A DNA stretch of 64,000 nt from Haloplanus natans DSM 17983 (GCF_000427685.1 NZ_KE386573.1:682001-746000); one strand, 5' to 3'. Shown: positions 15,835 through 25,031, counted from the first letter of the stretch. The notes: generated by a model not told the origin, from the sequence alone. A program made the numbers and translations.

Positions 15835-16623
15835 ATGAACCGTCGGTACCTGCTCCCCCTCGCGCTCGTGGCGCTCGTTCTCACCTCCGGCTGTCTGGGC
15901 TTTTTCGGCTCGCAGTCGGTTTCCGGCGACCGGCTCGACGAAGACCCGCCCGAACCGTACGTCTGGGACAGCGGCGTGAACGCCCACATCACGATCACGG
16001 AGAACGCACGGTTTCAGGCGGTCTATCGACTGAATCGCTCGTCGGTCGAGCTGTTCCGCCGCGACGGCTTCGGCGGCCGTAACTCCATTCCCGTCTCGGC
16101 GGTGCGCTATCGCTACCCCAACGGGACGGTCATCTCCGGCACCGAGCTTCGAGCACGCGGCGGCGCCGTCGACCGCTCGCGTTCGCGGGTGTCGGTCACC
16201 CTCCCGTCGGGCGCCGAGGGTGGAAAACTCGCGTTCACCTCCTCCAGTACGCCCAAGCGGTTCAGCCTCCCGACGTTCGTCAACGGCTCCTACGCGGTCG
16301 TATTGCCGCCGAACCGCCGCGTCGAGGTGTTCCCATTCGGGAAGGTCAACCCCGGCGGCTACACGGTCGAGAGCGACGGTGACCGGCGGATCATCCGGTG
16401 GGACAGCGTCGAAACCGACTCCATCTCCGTCCAGTTCTACCTCCAGCGCGACCTGTTCATCTTCGGCGGTGCCGCGGCCGTCCTCGCTGCCGTCGGCGCC
16501 GGGGGCCTCTTTTATTACAAGCGCCGGATCGAGGCGCTCCGCGAGCGACGCGAGGAACTCGGCCTCGACGTCGACACCGAGGACGACGAGTTCAGCGACG
16601 ACCCGCCGCCTGGGATGGGGTAG
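15835..16623 (+). CDS. Haloarchaeal lipoprotein with C-terminal membrane anchor (DUF5803-like)
   Basis: 262 residues. The N terminus is a lipoprotein signal: RR, hydrophobic core 'LLPLALVALVLTSGC' with the lipobox Cys at about residue 20. An extracellular beta-rich region follows, then a second hydrophobic helix near the C terminus ('FIFGGAAAVLAAVGAGGLFYY', residues about 206-226) and a charged cytoplasmic tail. Being both lipidated and spanning is typical of this haloarchaeal family of unknown function. A GTG at 15832 is an alternative start. It follows DUF2110 with a 3-bp gap and is probably in the tfe operon. Confidence 0.72.
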   Translation: MNRRYLLPLALVALVLTSGCLGFFGSQSVSGDRLDEDPPEPYVWDSGVNAHITITENARFQAVYRLNRSSVELFRRDGFGGRNSIPVSAVRYRYPNGTVISGTELRARGGAVDRSRSRVSVTLPSGAEGGKLAFTSSSTPKRFSLPTFVNGSYAVVLPPNRRVEVFPFGKVNPGGYTVESDGDRRIIRWDSVETDSISVQFYLQRDLFIFGGAAAVLAAVGAGGLFYYKRRIEALRERREELGLDVDTEDDEFSDDPPPGMG

Positions 16624-16671
16624 CCCCCACGGGACGCGACTGTTTTCAACCCGGCCCCCCTACCCGTTCGC

Positions 16672-17355
16672 ATGCGAGTTGCGGTCGTCACCGTCGGCGA
16701 CGAACTGCTGTCCGGGGACACGGTCGACACGAACGCCGCGTGGCTGTGTGACCGCCTCGACGAGCGTGGCGTGTCGGTCGAGCGAGTCACGACCGTCCCG
16801 GATCGGGTCGCCGACATCGCCCGCGTGGTCAACGAGTACCGCGCCGAGTACGACGCGGTGATCGTCACCGGCGGCGTCGGGCCGACACACGACGACGTGA
16901 CGATGGACGGCGTCGCCGCGGCGTTCGGGCGCGAGGTGGTCCCCAACGCGGACGCGGAGGCGTGGCTCGACGACCACGGCGACTACGCCGTCGCCGACCT
17001 CACGGCGGGGACGACCCACCTCCCTGCGGGGGCGCGGATGCTCCCGAACCCCGAGGGGGTAGCGCCCGGCGCGGTCGTCGAGAGCGTCTACGTCATGCCC
17101 GGTGTGCCGACGGAGATGAAGGGAATGTTCGAGACGGTGATCGGGGAGTTCGAGGGCGACCCGACCTACGTCGAGGAGGTGCGGACGAGCGAACCGGAGA
17201 GCGCGCTGCTGGACCGGATCGAGGCCGTGCGCGAGGCGTTCGACGTGACGATCGGGAGCTATCCGGGCGAGGAGGTGCGGCTGAAAGTGATGGCCGCGGA
17301 CGCGGAGACGGCGGCGGCGGCGGCCGCGTGGCTCCGCGACCGGGTCGACGCCTAA
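16672..17355 (+). CDS. CinA-like MoaB/Mog-domain protein
   Basis: 227 residues of the competence/damage-inducible (CinA) N-terminal domain, a molybdopterin-binding-type fold also found in NMN deamidase and ADP-ribose pyrophosphatase fusions. It shows 'VTVGDELLSGDTVDTNAAWL', the phosphate-binding 'VIVTGGVGPTHDDVT', and 'VYVMPGVPTEMKGMFE'. As usual in archaea, the C-terminal deamidase domain is absent. The likely role is hydrolysis of damaged pyridine or ADP-ribose nucleotides, by analogy only. Confidence 0.88.
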   Translation: MRVAVVTVGDELLSGDTVDTNAAWLCDRLDERGVSVERVTTVPDRVADIARVVNEYRAEYDAVIVTGGVGPTHDDVTMDGVAAAFGREVVPNADAEAWLDDHGDYAVADLTAGTTHLPAGARMLPNPEGVAPGAVVESVYVMPGVPTEMKGMFETVIGEFEGDPTYVEEVRTSEPESALLDRIEAVREAFDVTIGSYPGEEVRLKVMAADAETAAAAAAWLRDRVDA

Positions 17356-17462
17356 CGGTTCAGATACAGCAGCCAGAGGACGGTGACGAGGAGGCTGACG
17401 AGCAACACGACGGCGCCGGTTTCCGCGATGGGGAGGGGTTCCCCGGACTGAAGCGGGAGCAT
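17352..17462 (-). CDS. Very small single-span membrane protein
   Basis: 36 residues: a short polar start ('LPLQSGEPLPIAETG') and one strong transmembrane helix ('AVVLLVSLLVTVLWLLYL') ending NR. Its 3' end overlaps the convergent CinA-like gene by 4 bp. A CTTAAG box lies about 25 nt before the ATG (17488-17493 on this strand), supporting a real leaderless gene. The frame is open further upstream but without the TATA spacing. Function unknown. Confidence 0.55.
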   Translation of the reverse strand: MLPLQSGEPLPIAETGAVVLLVSLLVTVLWLLYLNR

Positions 17463-17545
17463 ACGCGCCCCTATCGGCGGCAGTCGCTTAAGTGTTGATT
17501 CCCGCGAGCCGCGACCCTTTTCACCGCGCCCGCGTAGCCACACGC

Positions 17546-18604
17546 ATGCGACTCGGGTTCGTAGTCAACCCCATCGCCGGCATGGGCGGACGGGTCGGCC
17601 TCAAAGGCACCGACGACAAGGTCGAGGAGGCACGCGCCCGCGGTGCGACGCCACGCTCGCCGCCCCGCGCCGAGCGTGCCCTCGCGGCCATCCGGGAACG
17701 ACTCCCCGACGTGACGCTGTTGACCTGGGGCGAGCCGATGGGGGCGACGCTCGCGCGCGAGGCGGGGTTCGATCCCGAGGTGCTCGGTCATCCCGAGGGC
17801 GACGAGACGACGGCGGCCGACACCCGCGCGGCCGTGTCGGCCTTCCTCGATGCCGAGGCCGACCTGATCTCGTTCGTCGGCGGCGACGGCACCGCCGCCG
17901 ACGTGGCCGACGCCCTCGAAGGAACCGACACGCCGATGCTGGGGATTCCCGGCGGCGTGAAGGTGTACTCCTCGGTCTTTGCCGTCTCGCCGGAGGACGC
18001 CGCGGACGTGTTGGCCTCCTTCGAGCGGACCGAGCGCCGGGAGGTCATGGACATCGACGAGGACGAGTACCGCGAGGGGTCGGTGATCCCCGAACTCCGG
18101 GCCGTGGCGTGGGTGCCGGTTGGCGAGGACCTGCAGTCGTCGAAACAGACCGGGAGCGGGAACGTCGAGGCGGTGGCCGAAGGGGTCGCCGCGGAGGTGG
18201 AGTCGGGCGTCACGTACGTCCTCGGTCCGGGGAGTACGGTCGGTGCGGTCAAGGAAGCGCTGGGCTTTGCGGGGTCGCCCCTCGGCGTCGACGTCTGGCG
18301 CGACGGCGCAGTGCTCGCCCGCGACGCGACGGAGGCGGAGATTCTGGACGCCCTCGGCGACCGGAACGTCATCGTCGTCTCGCCCATCGGCGGGCAGGGG
18401 TTCATCTTCGGCCGCGGGAACCCACAACTCTCGCCGGCGGTGATCCGTCAGTGCGAGGTTCAAGTGGTCGCCTCGCGGTCGAAACTCGACGACATCGGGG
18501 CGCTCCGGGTCGACACCGACGACCCGGAACTCGACGCCGACCTCCGTGGCTGGACGCGGGTCCGGGTCGGCCGTTTCGAGTCCCGGCTGTTGGAAGTTCG
18601 GTAA
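17546..18604 (+). CDS. ATP-NAD kinase family protein (COG3199 type)
   Basis: 352 residues related to NAD kinase and diacylglycerol kinase catalytic folds. It begins 'RLGFVVNPIAGMGGRVGLKGTD', carries the nucleotide-binding 'LISFVGGDGTAADVADAL' (GGDGT, about residues 112-116), 'MLGIPGGVKVYSSVFA' and 'VSPIGGQGFIFGRGNPQLSP'. The start at 17546 is chosen for the family N terminus; an upstream in-frame ATG at 17492 would add 18 non-conserved residues. It may phosphorylate NAD, but this subgroup is not well characterised, so substrate remains uncertain. Confidence 0.85.
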   Translation: MRLGFVVNPIAGMGGRVGLKGTDDKVEEARARGATPRSPPRAERALAAIRERLPDVTLLTWGEPMGATLAREAGFDPEVLGHPEGDETTAADTRAAVSAFLDAEADLISFVGGDGTAADVADALEGTDTPMLGIPGGVKVYSSVFAVSPEDAADVLASFERTERREVMDIDEDEYREGSVIPELRAVAWVPVGEDLQSSKQTGSGNVEAVAEGVAAEVESGVTYVLGPGSTVGAVKEALGFAGSPLGVDVWRDGAVLARDATEAEILDALGDRNVIVVSPIGGQGFIFGRGNPQLSPAVIRQCEVQVVASRSKLDDIGALRVDTDDPELDADLRGWTRVRVGRFESRLLEVR

Positions 18605-18652
18605 AACCGCCACACCTCAACATCATTCATGAGGTATAATGACGCATAGTCA

Positions 18653-18660
18653 AGATTAAG
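18653..18660 (+). promoter_or_regulatory. TATA-like box of the PhoU-type regulator
   Basis: AGATTAAG about 25 nt before the ATG at 18685. Just upstream (18615-18634) the sequence CCTCA-N10-TGAGG forms an interrupted palindrome followed by an AT-rich GTATAATGA, which could be an operator. Confidence 0.45.
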
Positions 18661-18684
18661 GTCGCTGGAACAGATACGTGTGGT

Positions 18685-19716
18685 ATGGAAACACGCAAAG
18701 TGCAACGGTTGGGCCCTTCGACGCTGGCGATGACCCTCCCAGCCGAGTGGGCCAAGGAACACGACGTCGAGAAGGGCGACGAGGTGTCCCTTCGGATGGG
18801 CGGAAAGGGGACGCTGACGGTCCTCCCCGAGTCGGCGAGTACGGAGGGGGCAACGGCGACGATTCACGCCGACAACCTCGACTCCCGGGCGCTCGAACGC
18901 GCCATCGTCGCCCAGTACGTCCTTGGCCGGCGCGTCATCCACATCGAGAAGTCGGAGGGCGCCCTCGACAGCGAACACATCAACGCCGTCTACCGCGCGG
19001 AGACGCAGTTGATGGGTCTCGGAGTCATCGAGGAGACGCCCGAACGCATCGCTATCCGGTGTTCGGTCGATCCCGAGGACTTCACGCTCGACAACCTCCT
19101 CGAACGCCTCGAAAACACGGGGAGTACGATGCGTGGCGAGTCGATCAAGGCGATCGCCCACGGTAACGCCGATCTGGCCGAACGGGCGCTGAACCGCGAA
19201 CGGCAGGCGAACAAGATTTTCGTCCTCCTCCTGCGACTGATTTTCATGGCCTATCAGAACCCCAACCTCGCGCGGGCGGTCGGCCTCGAATCCGGGTTTC
19301 CCCTCATCGGCTACCGCTCCGTCGCGAAGAACCTCGAACTCACCGCCGACAACGCCGAGGACATCGGAAACATCGCGCTGGACGCCACGAACAACACCCT
19401 CGACGTCGACGGGTCGACGATGCGACGCATCCGCGAGTTCACGGATCAGGTCGACGAGATTACCGTCACGGCGGTCGAGGCGGTCGTCGAACGCGACTAC
19501 GACAAGGCCATCGCCGTCGGACGGATGTACGAGGAGATCACCGACCGCGAGATGGAACTGATCCGGAGCCTCCCGGATATGCCGAAAGTCGAACTCCTGC
19601 GGACGCGGGAGGTACTCGTGAGCCTCCAGCAGACCGCGCAGTATGCGATGCGAAACGCCGAAATCGCGGCGAACCTCGCGCTCAACGAGGAATCCGACCA
19701 CGTCACGATCGAGTAG
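18685..19716 (+). CDS. PhoU-domain protein with N-terminal AbrB-like DNA-binding domain
   Basis: 343 residues. Residues 1-45 form a SpoVT/AbrB swapped-hairpin ('RKVQRLGPSTLAMTLPAEWAKEHDVEKGDEV'), a DNA-binding fold. The rest has two PhoU-type helical bundles ('ERALNRERQANKIFVLLLRLIF', 'EVLVSLQQTAQYAMRNAEIAANLAL'). In haloarchaea this architecture is linked to regulation of phosphate uptake genes. No pst operon is adjacent, although a PiT-type transporter lies 40 kb away. It has its own promoter and appears monocistronic. Confidence 0.88.
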   Translation: METRKVQRLGPSTLAMTLPAEWAKEHDVEKGDEVSLRMGGKGTLTVLPESASTEGATATIHADNLDSRALERAIVAQYVLGRRVIHIEKSEGALDSEHINAVYRAETQLMGLGVIEETPERIAIRCSVDPEDFTLDNLLERLENTGSTMRGESIKAIAHGNADLAERALNRERQANKIFVLLLRLIFMAYQNPNLARAVGLESGFPLIGYRSVAKNLELTADNAEDIGNIALDATNNTLDVDGSTMRRIREFTDQVDEITVTAVEAVVERDYDKAIAVGRMYEEITDREMELIRSLPDMPKVELLRTREVLVSLQQTAQYAMRNAEIAANLALNEESDHVTIE

Positions 19717-19730
19717 CCCCGTTTCGACTG

Positions 19731-20915
19731 CTATCGAACCGGCGCGTCCGGCACCGTTCGGCCCGGCCCCCGGATGGAGAGCAGACCGCCGTCGTCGGTG
19801 GGAGTCGGCGTCGGCGTCGGCGTCGCGGTCCCGTCGTCGCTCGGTGTGGCTGTCGGCGTCGTCGTTCCGTCGTCACCGTCGAGGAGGCCGTCGTCGTCGG
19901 TGGGTGTCGGCGTGGGCGTTGGCGTCCCTGCCGGCGTCTCGGTCCCATCACTCTCCGCTCCCGATCCGTCGTCGGGCTTGTTGTCGAAGATGTCCGTCTC
20001 GATGGTTCGGGTGTAAGCCAGCGGATCGAGCGGCACCTCGATCGTCCCCGTCGGGAGTCCGAACCGCGCCGAGAAGTCGATACGGAGGTCGGTCGTCTGG
20101 TCGTTCTGCAGGTGGCTCACCCACCACTCGTCGATGTGCTGGTTGTCCAAGGTCGTCGTCGCCTCGATGCTCCGGGTTTCACCCGGCGGAATCACGCCCT
20201 GATCTTCGGTCGTTCCCGACCCCATCTCGATCCCGTTCATCGTCGCCCGGTAGCCGAGTTCGGAGACGGGAATCGGGTAGGCGTTGGGGTTGTAGACGAC
20301 GAATCGCATGTCGATGTTCGTCTCCGCGGCGCTCACCTCCCCCCACTGCGCGCTGGTCTCGCGGATGACGAGGAGGGGGCCGCCGGTCGGCGACGAGCCG
20401 ACGGGACGCTCCTCCGTGGAGTTGAACGCGGAGATGATGTCCGTCTCGATCTCCCGGGTCACCTTCGGGGCGCCGAAGGAGGTGCCGAGCGCCGCGGAGT
20501 GTACGTCGGCGTTGATGGCCAGGGTCGTCCGCTCGCCGTTGCGGACGTGGCTCACCCACCAGGTCGGGATGCGTTCGTTCGCGAGGCGGGTCGACATCGG
20601 GACCGTCGACTGCCCCTGTGGGATCGAGAGGCCGCGTTTCGTCCCCGTCGCCATCCGGATGCCGTTCATGTCGATGGCGTAGTCGACGGTGAGACCGCCC
20701 AGCGTGGCGCCGACGGGGTTCGGATTCCGAACCTGCAGGTCGCTCTCGACGATGGTTGCCGTCTCGTTGACGGCGCCGAAGCGGTTGTCGACGCCGGCGA
20801 CGGACGGTTGGCTGAAAACGAAGACGGCGACCCCCGCGGTGAGGATCAGGGCGACGGCGGCCAGCGTCACCGCTCGTCTCGTCGTCGACACGAGCCAGCG
20901 GAGCCGGGAGAACAT
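19731..20915 (-). CDS. Membrane-anchored protein with two LEA14/WHy domains and a Thr-Pro linker tail
   Basis: 394 residues. There is one N-terminal transmembrane helix ('AVTLAAVALILTAGVAVFVF', residues about 15-34). Two WHy-type LEA14 domains follow ('LQVRNPNPVGATLGGLTVDYAIDMNG' broken into conserved NPNP/NG turns, and 'FVVYNPNAYPIPVSELGYRATMNG'), each with 'WWVSH.RNGERTT'-like repeats, so the domains arose by duplication. The last 90 residues are low complexity with (TP)n tracts and Asp/Gly, probably a glycosylatable spacer. The domain is known from desiccation-related proteins. Convergent with the PhoU gene, 14 bp apart. Confidence 0.8.
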   Translation of the reverse strand: MFSRLRWLVSTTRRAVTLAAVALILTAGVAVFVFSQPSVAGVDNRFGAVNETATIVESDLQVRNPNPVGATLGGLTVDYAIDMNGIRMATGTKRGLSIPQGQSTVPMSTRLANERIPTWWVSHVRNGERTTLAINADVHSAALGTSFGAPKVTREIETDIISAFNSTEERPVGSSPTGGPLLVIRETSAQWGEVSAAETNIDMRFVVYNPNAYPIPVSELGYRATMNGIEMGSGTTEDQGVIPPGETRSIEATTTLDNQHIDEWWVSHLQNDQTTDLRIDFSARFGLPTGTIEVPLDPLAYTRTIETDIFDNKPDDGSGAESDGTETPAGTPTPTPTPTDDDGLLDGDDGTTTPTATPSDDGTATPTPTPTPTDDGGLLSIRGPGRTVPDAPVR

Positions 20916-21028
20916 ATCGGCCCGACGGGTGTCGGGGAGATACGGTTTGTGGCTCGGCGACGGCCGCTTCGCCCGAAATCGCCCACGAGACTTTTTAACC
21001 CCTCGGTCGTAACCCGCAACCGCTCCGA

Positions 21029-22102
21029 ATGTCTCGACACGCAGCTAGACCGCCCGGTGACCGGGCCGACCTCGACTGGTGTCACGAGGCGGTGCAGGGC
21101 GTCTCCCGAACGTTCGCCTTGACCGTCGACGTGCTCGACGAACCGATGGCGTCGTACATCTGTATCGGCTACCTCCTCTGTCGCGTTCCCGACACCATCG
21201 AGGATGCGGACCACATTCCCCCGGCCGACCAGGCCCGTCTCCTCCGCGAGTACGACCGGGTGCTCGATCCGGACGCCGACGCCGACGCCGACGACTTCCG
21301 GGCGTCGGTCGACGAGTGGCTCCCCGACCCGGACGAGCGATCGGAGGACTGGACCGTCGTCGCCAGCACGCCTCGGGTCGTCCGTACCTTCGAGGCCCTT
21401 CCCGCGGACGTGCGCGCGGCGGTGACGCCACCCGCCCGCGAACTCGTCCAGGGGATGGCGATGTTCGTCGAGCGCTACGCCGACGAGGGCGGACTCCGCA
21501 TCCAGTCCCGCGAGGAACTGGAGGAGTACTGTTACTACGCCGCCGGCACCGTCGGCAACCTGGTCACTAACCTGCTGGCGCGGGGCGACCTGAGCGACGG
21601 GCGCCGCGCCCGACTCTACGACACCGCCGAGGAGTTCGGCCTCCTGTTGCAACTGGTCAACGTCGCCAAGGACGTCTACGACGACTACACCGAGGAGGAC
21701 AACGTCTACCTGCCCGCCGAGTGGTTGGCCGCCGAGGGCGTCCCGCAGGACGAGGTGCTCGCCCCCGAACACGAGTCGGGTGCGGCCGCCGTCGTCCGGC
21801 GCACCGCCCGCCACGCACGCTCCTTCCTCGACGACGCCCAGACGTATCTGGAGACGGTGCCGACGACCGACGGCAACACCGTCGCGGCGTGGGCCATTCC
21901 CTTCCTGCTCGCGGTCGGGACGCTCCGCGAACTCCTCGCGCGCCCCGAGGACGCCCTCTCCTCGACCGGCGTCAAAATTTCGCGCCAAGAGGTGTTCGCC
22001 GTCGTCACCGAGATGACGGGTGCCTCCTCCGGTTCGCTCGCCGACCTCCGGGAGGATATCGCGGGCCAGCCGTACCACCGGACGCGTGGCTCCGCCGACT
22101 AG
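21029..22102 (+). CDS. Squalene/phytoene synthase family protein
   Basis: 357-residue head-to-head prenyl synthase that condenses two isoprenoid diphosphates. The first Asp-rich motif is 'CRVPDTIEDADHIP' (DTIED, about residues 55-59), the second 'LLLQLVNVAKDVYDDYTEED' (about residues 207-226), and 'YCYYAAGTVGNLVTNLL' precedes it. Length and the presence of NVAKDV favour a squalene synthase-type enzyme (membrane squalenes are major haloarchaeal lipids), but phytoene synthesis for carotenoids cannot be excluded. A TTTTTAACC box about 30 nt before the ATG is its likely promoter. It ends in a 4-bp overlap with the convergent zinc-finger gene. Confidence 0.88.
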   Translation: MSRHAARPPGDRADLDWCHEAVQGVSRTFALTVDVLDEPMASYICIGYLLCRVPDTIEDADHIPPADQARLLREYDRVLDPDADADADDFRASVDEWLPDPDERSEDWTVVASTPRVVRTFEALPADVRAAVTPPARELVQGMAMFVERYADEGGLRIQSREELEEYCYYAAGTVGNLVTNLLARGDLSDGRRARLYDTAEEFGLLLQLVNVAKDVYDDYTEEDNVYLPAEWLAAEGVPQDEVLAPEHESGAAAVVRRTARHARSFLDDAQTYLETVPTTDGNTVAAWAIPFLLAVGTLRELLARPEDALSSTGVKISRQEVFAVVTEMTGASSGSLADLREDIAGQPYHRTRGSAD

Positions 22103-22368
22103 GTCACCACCGCGTACGTCATCAGGAAGCCGAAGTAGATAGCCACCAGCCCAGCGAGCGCGAGGAGTCTGAACCGACGGAGCTCCGCGACTTCCTCTTC
22201 CAGTGCCGTCTCGTACGCCGCCCGTTCCGTCTCGGACAGCGTGTCCTCGTGGTCGAGGCCACGGTGAAGCGCCAGATGCGTCTCGTCGGCGAACGGCCGC
22301 CCGCAACGGTCACAGACGACGGGCGTTTCGTCGGCCGGCACGTCCGTCTCGGGGGTTGGTTCCGTCAT
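22099..22368 (-). CDS. Small C2H2 zinc-finger protein with one membrane helix
   Basis: 89 residues: a C2H2-type finger near the N terminus ('VVCDRCGRPFADETHLALHRGLDH'), a charged helical stretch ('ETALEEEVAELRRF'), then a transmembrane helix at the C terminus ('LLALAGLVAIYFGFLMTYAVV'). The larger frame it lies in extends far upstream, but translation from the ATG at 22368 starts 2 bp after the stop of the polytopic membrane protein, which indicates one operon. Function unknown. The finger would face the cytoplasm if the N terminus stays inside. Confidence 0.75.
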   Translation of the reverse strand: MTEPTPETDVPADETPVVCDRCGRPFADETHLALHRGLDHEDTLSETERAAYETALEEEVAELRRFRLLALAGLVAIYFGFLMTYAVVT

Positions 22369-22370
22369 GA

Positions 22371-23759
22371 TCAGGAGGCGATGAAAGGCGGTGCGACGTA
22401 CGGTTCGGTGACGATCCAGAGGCTGAGCATGGTGTACCCGACCATGACGGCGGTGACGCCGTACTGGCTCCGGACGGCCTGTAAGCGCGACGGAAAGAGG
22501 TCGTAGGCGGTGGCGTGGGCGACCCAGACGGCGAGCAGGTGGCCGAGGAGGACGAACGCGAGTTCGAGGCCGCCGAACCAGGCGGGGAGGCCGGCTAGCT
22601 GTGGCGGCGACGGCGGCGGGGCGAGTGGCGACGCGGCGACGGCGGCGACCGTCGGCGAGAGTACGAGCACCGTCCCGAGGTTGTGCGCGAGGTGGTAGCC
22701 GGCGGCGATGGGAAGTAGCGACGGCGCGAAGCGGCGGGCGAGATACGTCGTGGAGAGGTACGTATCCGCGCGCCGACGCCCGAGGCGGGCCGACGCCCGG
22801 TAGGCGAGATAGAAGCCGGCGACGCCGACGAGGTACGCACCGAGGTAGACCAGTAGCGGCGGGACGCCGACGCCGACGGCGGCGCGAACGCCGCCCGCCC
22901 ACGGGCCGGTGGCAACGAAGCCGTCGTAGGTCGTGACAAAGAGGAGGGTGACGACGAAGGCCACGTCGTCGCGGCCGTCGAGAATCGTCCCGGGGAGCGC
23001 GCCGCCGGGGAGGCGCAGGCGGAGCCGACCGTCCTCGACCCCGACGGGGGCGAGGTGGCCGTAGAACCGGAAGACGCGCGCTAGGGGGTCGACGTGTTCG
23101 AACCAGCTGTCGGGGCCGACGACGACGGCGCCGGCGACGGTGACGACGGTGTACGCCCCGAGCACCGCCGCGAGCAACCGCGGGTCGTCGGCCAGGGGGG
23201 TCACGACTTCGATCCAAACGAGGAGGAGGAGGCCGGCGACGCTCGGCCACGCGCCGAGACGGTCGGGGTAGGGGCGGTCGAGCGACGGGAGCGCCTCGGC
23301 GAGCGTCCGGAAGGGGTTGAGCGTCGGCCAGGTGTTCCCGAAGAGGTACGTCGAGGCGACGTAGCCGCCCCACCAGACGACCCAGACGACGAGGATGGCG
23401 AGGTTTCGGACGCCGTCGGTGCGGTCGAGGGCCCCGACGAGGAGTGTCAGGGCCAAGACGCCCACGGCGGCGAGGCGGACGAGCACGCTGAGGACGCGCC
23501 CGGGGTCGGGGAGCGACCGCCCCCAGTCGTGGACGGCGTCGACGAGGCGGCGGTCGGTGACGAAGCTGGCGAGCAGGAACGAGACGCCGACGACGCCGCC
23601 GCCGGTGAGCAAGAAGAGCCACATCGGGACGGCGATCGGATCGCGCGTCGCGCGGAGGCTCCCGCTGTGGGCGGCGGCCACCCCGGCCCACGCCGAGAGG
23701 CCCAGGGTGGCGGCGAGGGCGAGTCGCATCGCCCGCCGACTGCGGGGGACCGGGACCAT
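22371..23759 (-). CDS. Polytopic membrane protein of unknown function
   Basis: 462 residues with about ten predicted transmembrane helices, beginning with a possible signal or first helix ('LALAATLGLSAWAGVAAAHS'). Characteristic segments include 'WVVWWGGYVASTYLFGNTWPTLNPFRTL', 'VFRFYGHLAPVG', 'HNLGTVLVLSP' and 'YTMLSLWIVTEPYVAPP'. I recognise no catalytic family; His residues ('AGYHLAHNLG', 'LLGHLLAVWVAHATAYD') could bind a cofactor or metal. It is divergent from oxidase subunit III (98 bp), and the zinc-finger gene follows it, so a respiratory link is possible but unproven. An internal ATG at 23729 is an alternative start. Confidence 0.75.
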   Translation of the reverse strand: MVPVPRSRRAMRLALAATLGLSAWAGVAAAHSGSLRATRDPIAVPMWLFLLTGGGVVGVSFLLASFVTDRRLVDAVHDWGRSLPDPGRVLSVLVRLAAVGVLALTLLVGALDRTDGVRNLAILVVWVVWWGGYVASTYLFGNTWPTLNPFRTLAEALPSLDRPYPDRLGAWPSVAGLLLLVWIEVVTPLADDPRLLAAVLGAYTVVTVAGAVVVGPDSWFEHVDPLARVFRFYGHLAPVGVEDGRLRLRLPGGALPGTILDGRDDVAFVVTLLFVTTYDGFVATGPWAGGVRAAVGVGVPPLLVYLGAYLVGVAGFYLAYRASARLGRRRADTYLSTTYLARRFAPSLLPIAAGYHLAHNLGTVLVLSPTVAAVAASPLAPPPSPPQLAGLPAWFGGLELAFVLLGHLLAVWVAHATAYDLFPSRLQAVRSQYGVTAVMVGYTMLSLWIVTEPYVAPPFIAS

Positions 23760-23856
23760 TATCCCTCGCTTGGGGCGTCCCCGAGGAGTAGCTTCCGGAA
23801 CCGACTCACCGCGTCGGTTGGGAGGATTTTTGGTAGTTGAATCGCAACGGGGGGGT

Positions 23857-24714
23857 ATGAGTACGGATCACGGTGACGATCACGGACACGGACACCACCT
23901 TCCGGCCGTCGAAGACTGGCCACGAGGGTTCGGCGAGGCAAGCTGGTGGCCCTTCATTACGGCGCTGGGTGGCGCCGGTATCTACGCCGCTGCTGCCCTC
24001 TTTATCGTCGCGGGCGGTAGCGAGTCGACCATCAACCCGATGTTCGCGCCGCTCGCGGCGGCCGCGAGCGTCGGGACCTTCCTTCTCGGGCTGTACGGCT
24101 GGCTGTACCACGCCTTCGTCGCCGAGTTCTGGTCGCGCGGGACCAACGAGACGGGCGCGAACGCGCTCCGCTGGGGGATGATCGCCTTCCTCGGCTCCGA
24201 ACTCGCCACCTTCGGCGCCGTGTTCACCTACTACTTCTTCATCCGAGCGGGGACGTGGCCGCCACAGGAGCTGCCGCACCTGACCGGCTCGCTCGTCATC
24301 ATCAACACCGCCATCCTGGTGGCCTCCAGTCTGACGCTCCACTGGGCCCACGTCGCCATCCGCAAGAACGACCGTCGGAAGTTCGTCCTCGGACTCCTGG
24401 CGACGCTCCTGCTCGGCATCGTCTTCATCGGCGGGCAGGTGTACGAGTACTACGAGTTCATCGTCCACACCGAGTTCACGGTCACGTCCGGCGTCTTCGG
24501 CTCGGCCTTCTACGGCCTGACCGGGCTCCACGGGCTCCACGTCTCGCTTGGCGGCGCGCTGCTGGCTATCGTCACCATTCGGGCGCTCGCGGGGCAGTAC
24601 TCCGCCGAGCGTCACGTCTCGGTCAGTACCGTCTCGATGTACTGGCACTTCGTCGACGTGGTCTGGATCTTCCTCGTCGTCGTCCTGTACGCCGGCGCGT
24701 CGCTCGGAGCCTGA
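23857..24714 (+). CDS. Heme-copper oxidase subunit III
   Basis: 285 residues with seven likely transmembrane helices, the normal number for subunit III. A His/Asp-rich N terminus ('DHGDDHGHGHHLP') precedes 'WPFITALGGAGIYAAAALFIV'. Later segments are typical of the family: 'MIAFLGSELATFGAVFTYYFF', 'QVYEYYEFIVH', 'FYGLTGLHGLHVSLGGALLAI' and 'MYWHFVDVVWIFLVVVLY'. Subunit III stabilises the oxidase but is not catalytic. Subunits I and II are not in this window, so here it stands alone. The upstream frame is open, but the ATG at 23857 gives the family N terminus. Confidence 0.93.
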   Translation: MSTDHGDDHGHGHHLPAVEDWPRGFGEASWWPFITALGGAGIYAAAALFIVAGGSESTINPMFAPLAAAASVGTFLLGLYGWLYHAFVAEFWSRGTNETGANALRWGMIAFLGSELATFGAVFTYYFFIRAGTWPPQELPHLTGSLVIINTAILVASSLTLHWAHVAIRKNDRRKFVLGLLATLLLGIVFIGGQVYEYYEFIVHTEFTVTSGVFGSAFYGLTGLHGLHVSLGGALLAIVTIRALAGQYSAERHVSVSTVSMYWHFVDVVWIFLVVVLYAGASLGA

Positions 24715-24803
24715 TACGGGCCGCCGGAACCGGCTTCGAACGGTCCGAACGTGTCGGCGTTCGGCGCCGTGGATTTATGTACTCTCACGCGACAGTCGTG
24801 AGC

Positions 24804-25031
24804 ATGGACGACCTCGATACGCTCGTGTCGTCGCTGACGCCCCGTGAGGAAAACGACGAGATCAAACTGTACCAGAACACCGTCTCGGTCGCGTGTCCGG
24901 TCTGTGAGGAGCCGTTCGACGATCTCGTGGTGTGTAAGAACCAGGCGACAAGCCTCGAACAGATCGAACCGCTCGACATCTGTGTCTCCGTCTACGAGGG
25001 GAGTCCGCTCCTGTTTACGCACAAACACTGA
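24804..25031 (+). CDS. Small zinc-ribbon-like protein
   Basis: 75 residues containing one CxxC pair followed by a third Cys ('SVACPVCEEPFDDLVVCKN') and a His-terminated tail ('LLFTHKH'), suggesting a zinc-binding ribbon. It belongs to a conserved haloarchaeal group of unknown function as far as I recall. A TTTA element at 24773 lies about 30 nt before the ATG at 24804; an in-frame ATG at 24777 would add nine residues but leaves no room for the promoter. Confidence 0.68.
   Translation: MDDLDTLVSSLTPREENDEIKLYQNTVSVACPVCEEPFDDLVVCKNQATSLEQIEPLDICVSVYEGSPLLFTHKH

Noticed and set aside
19795-19935. GTCGGC/GTCGGT repeat tracts
   Set aside because: They encode the Thr-Pro linker of the WHy-domain protein on the minus strand, so they reflect protein low complexity and not a DNA satellite.
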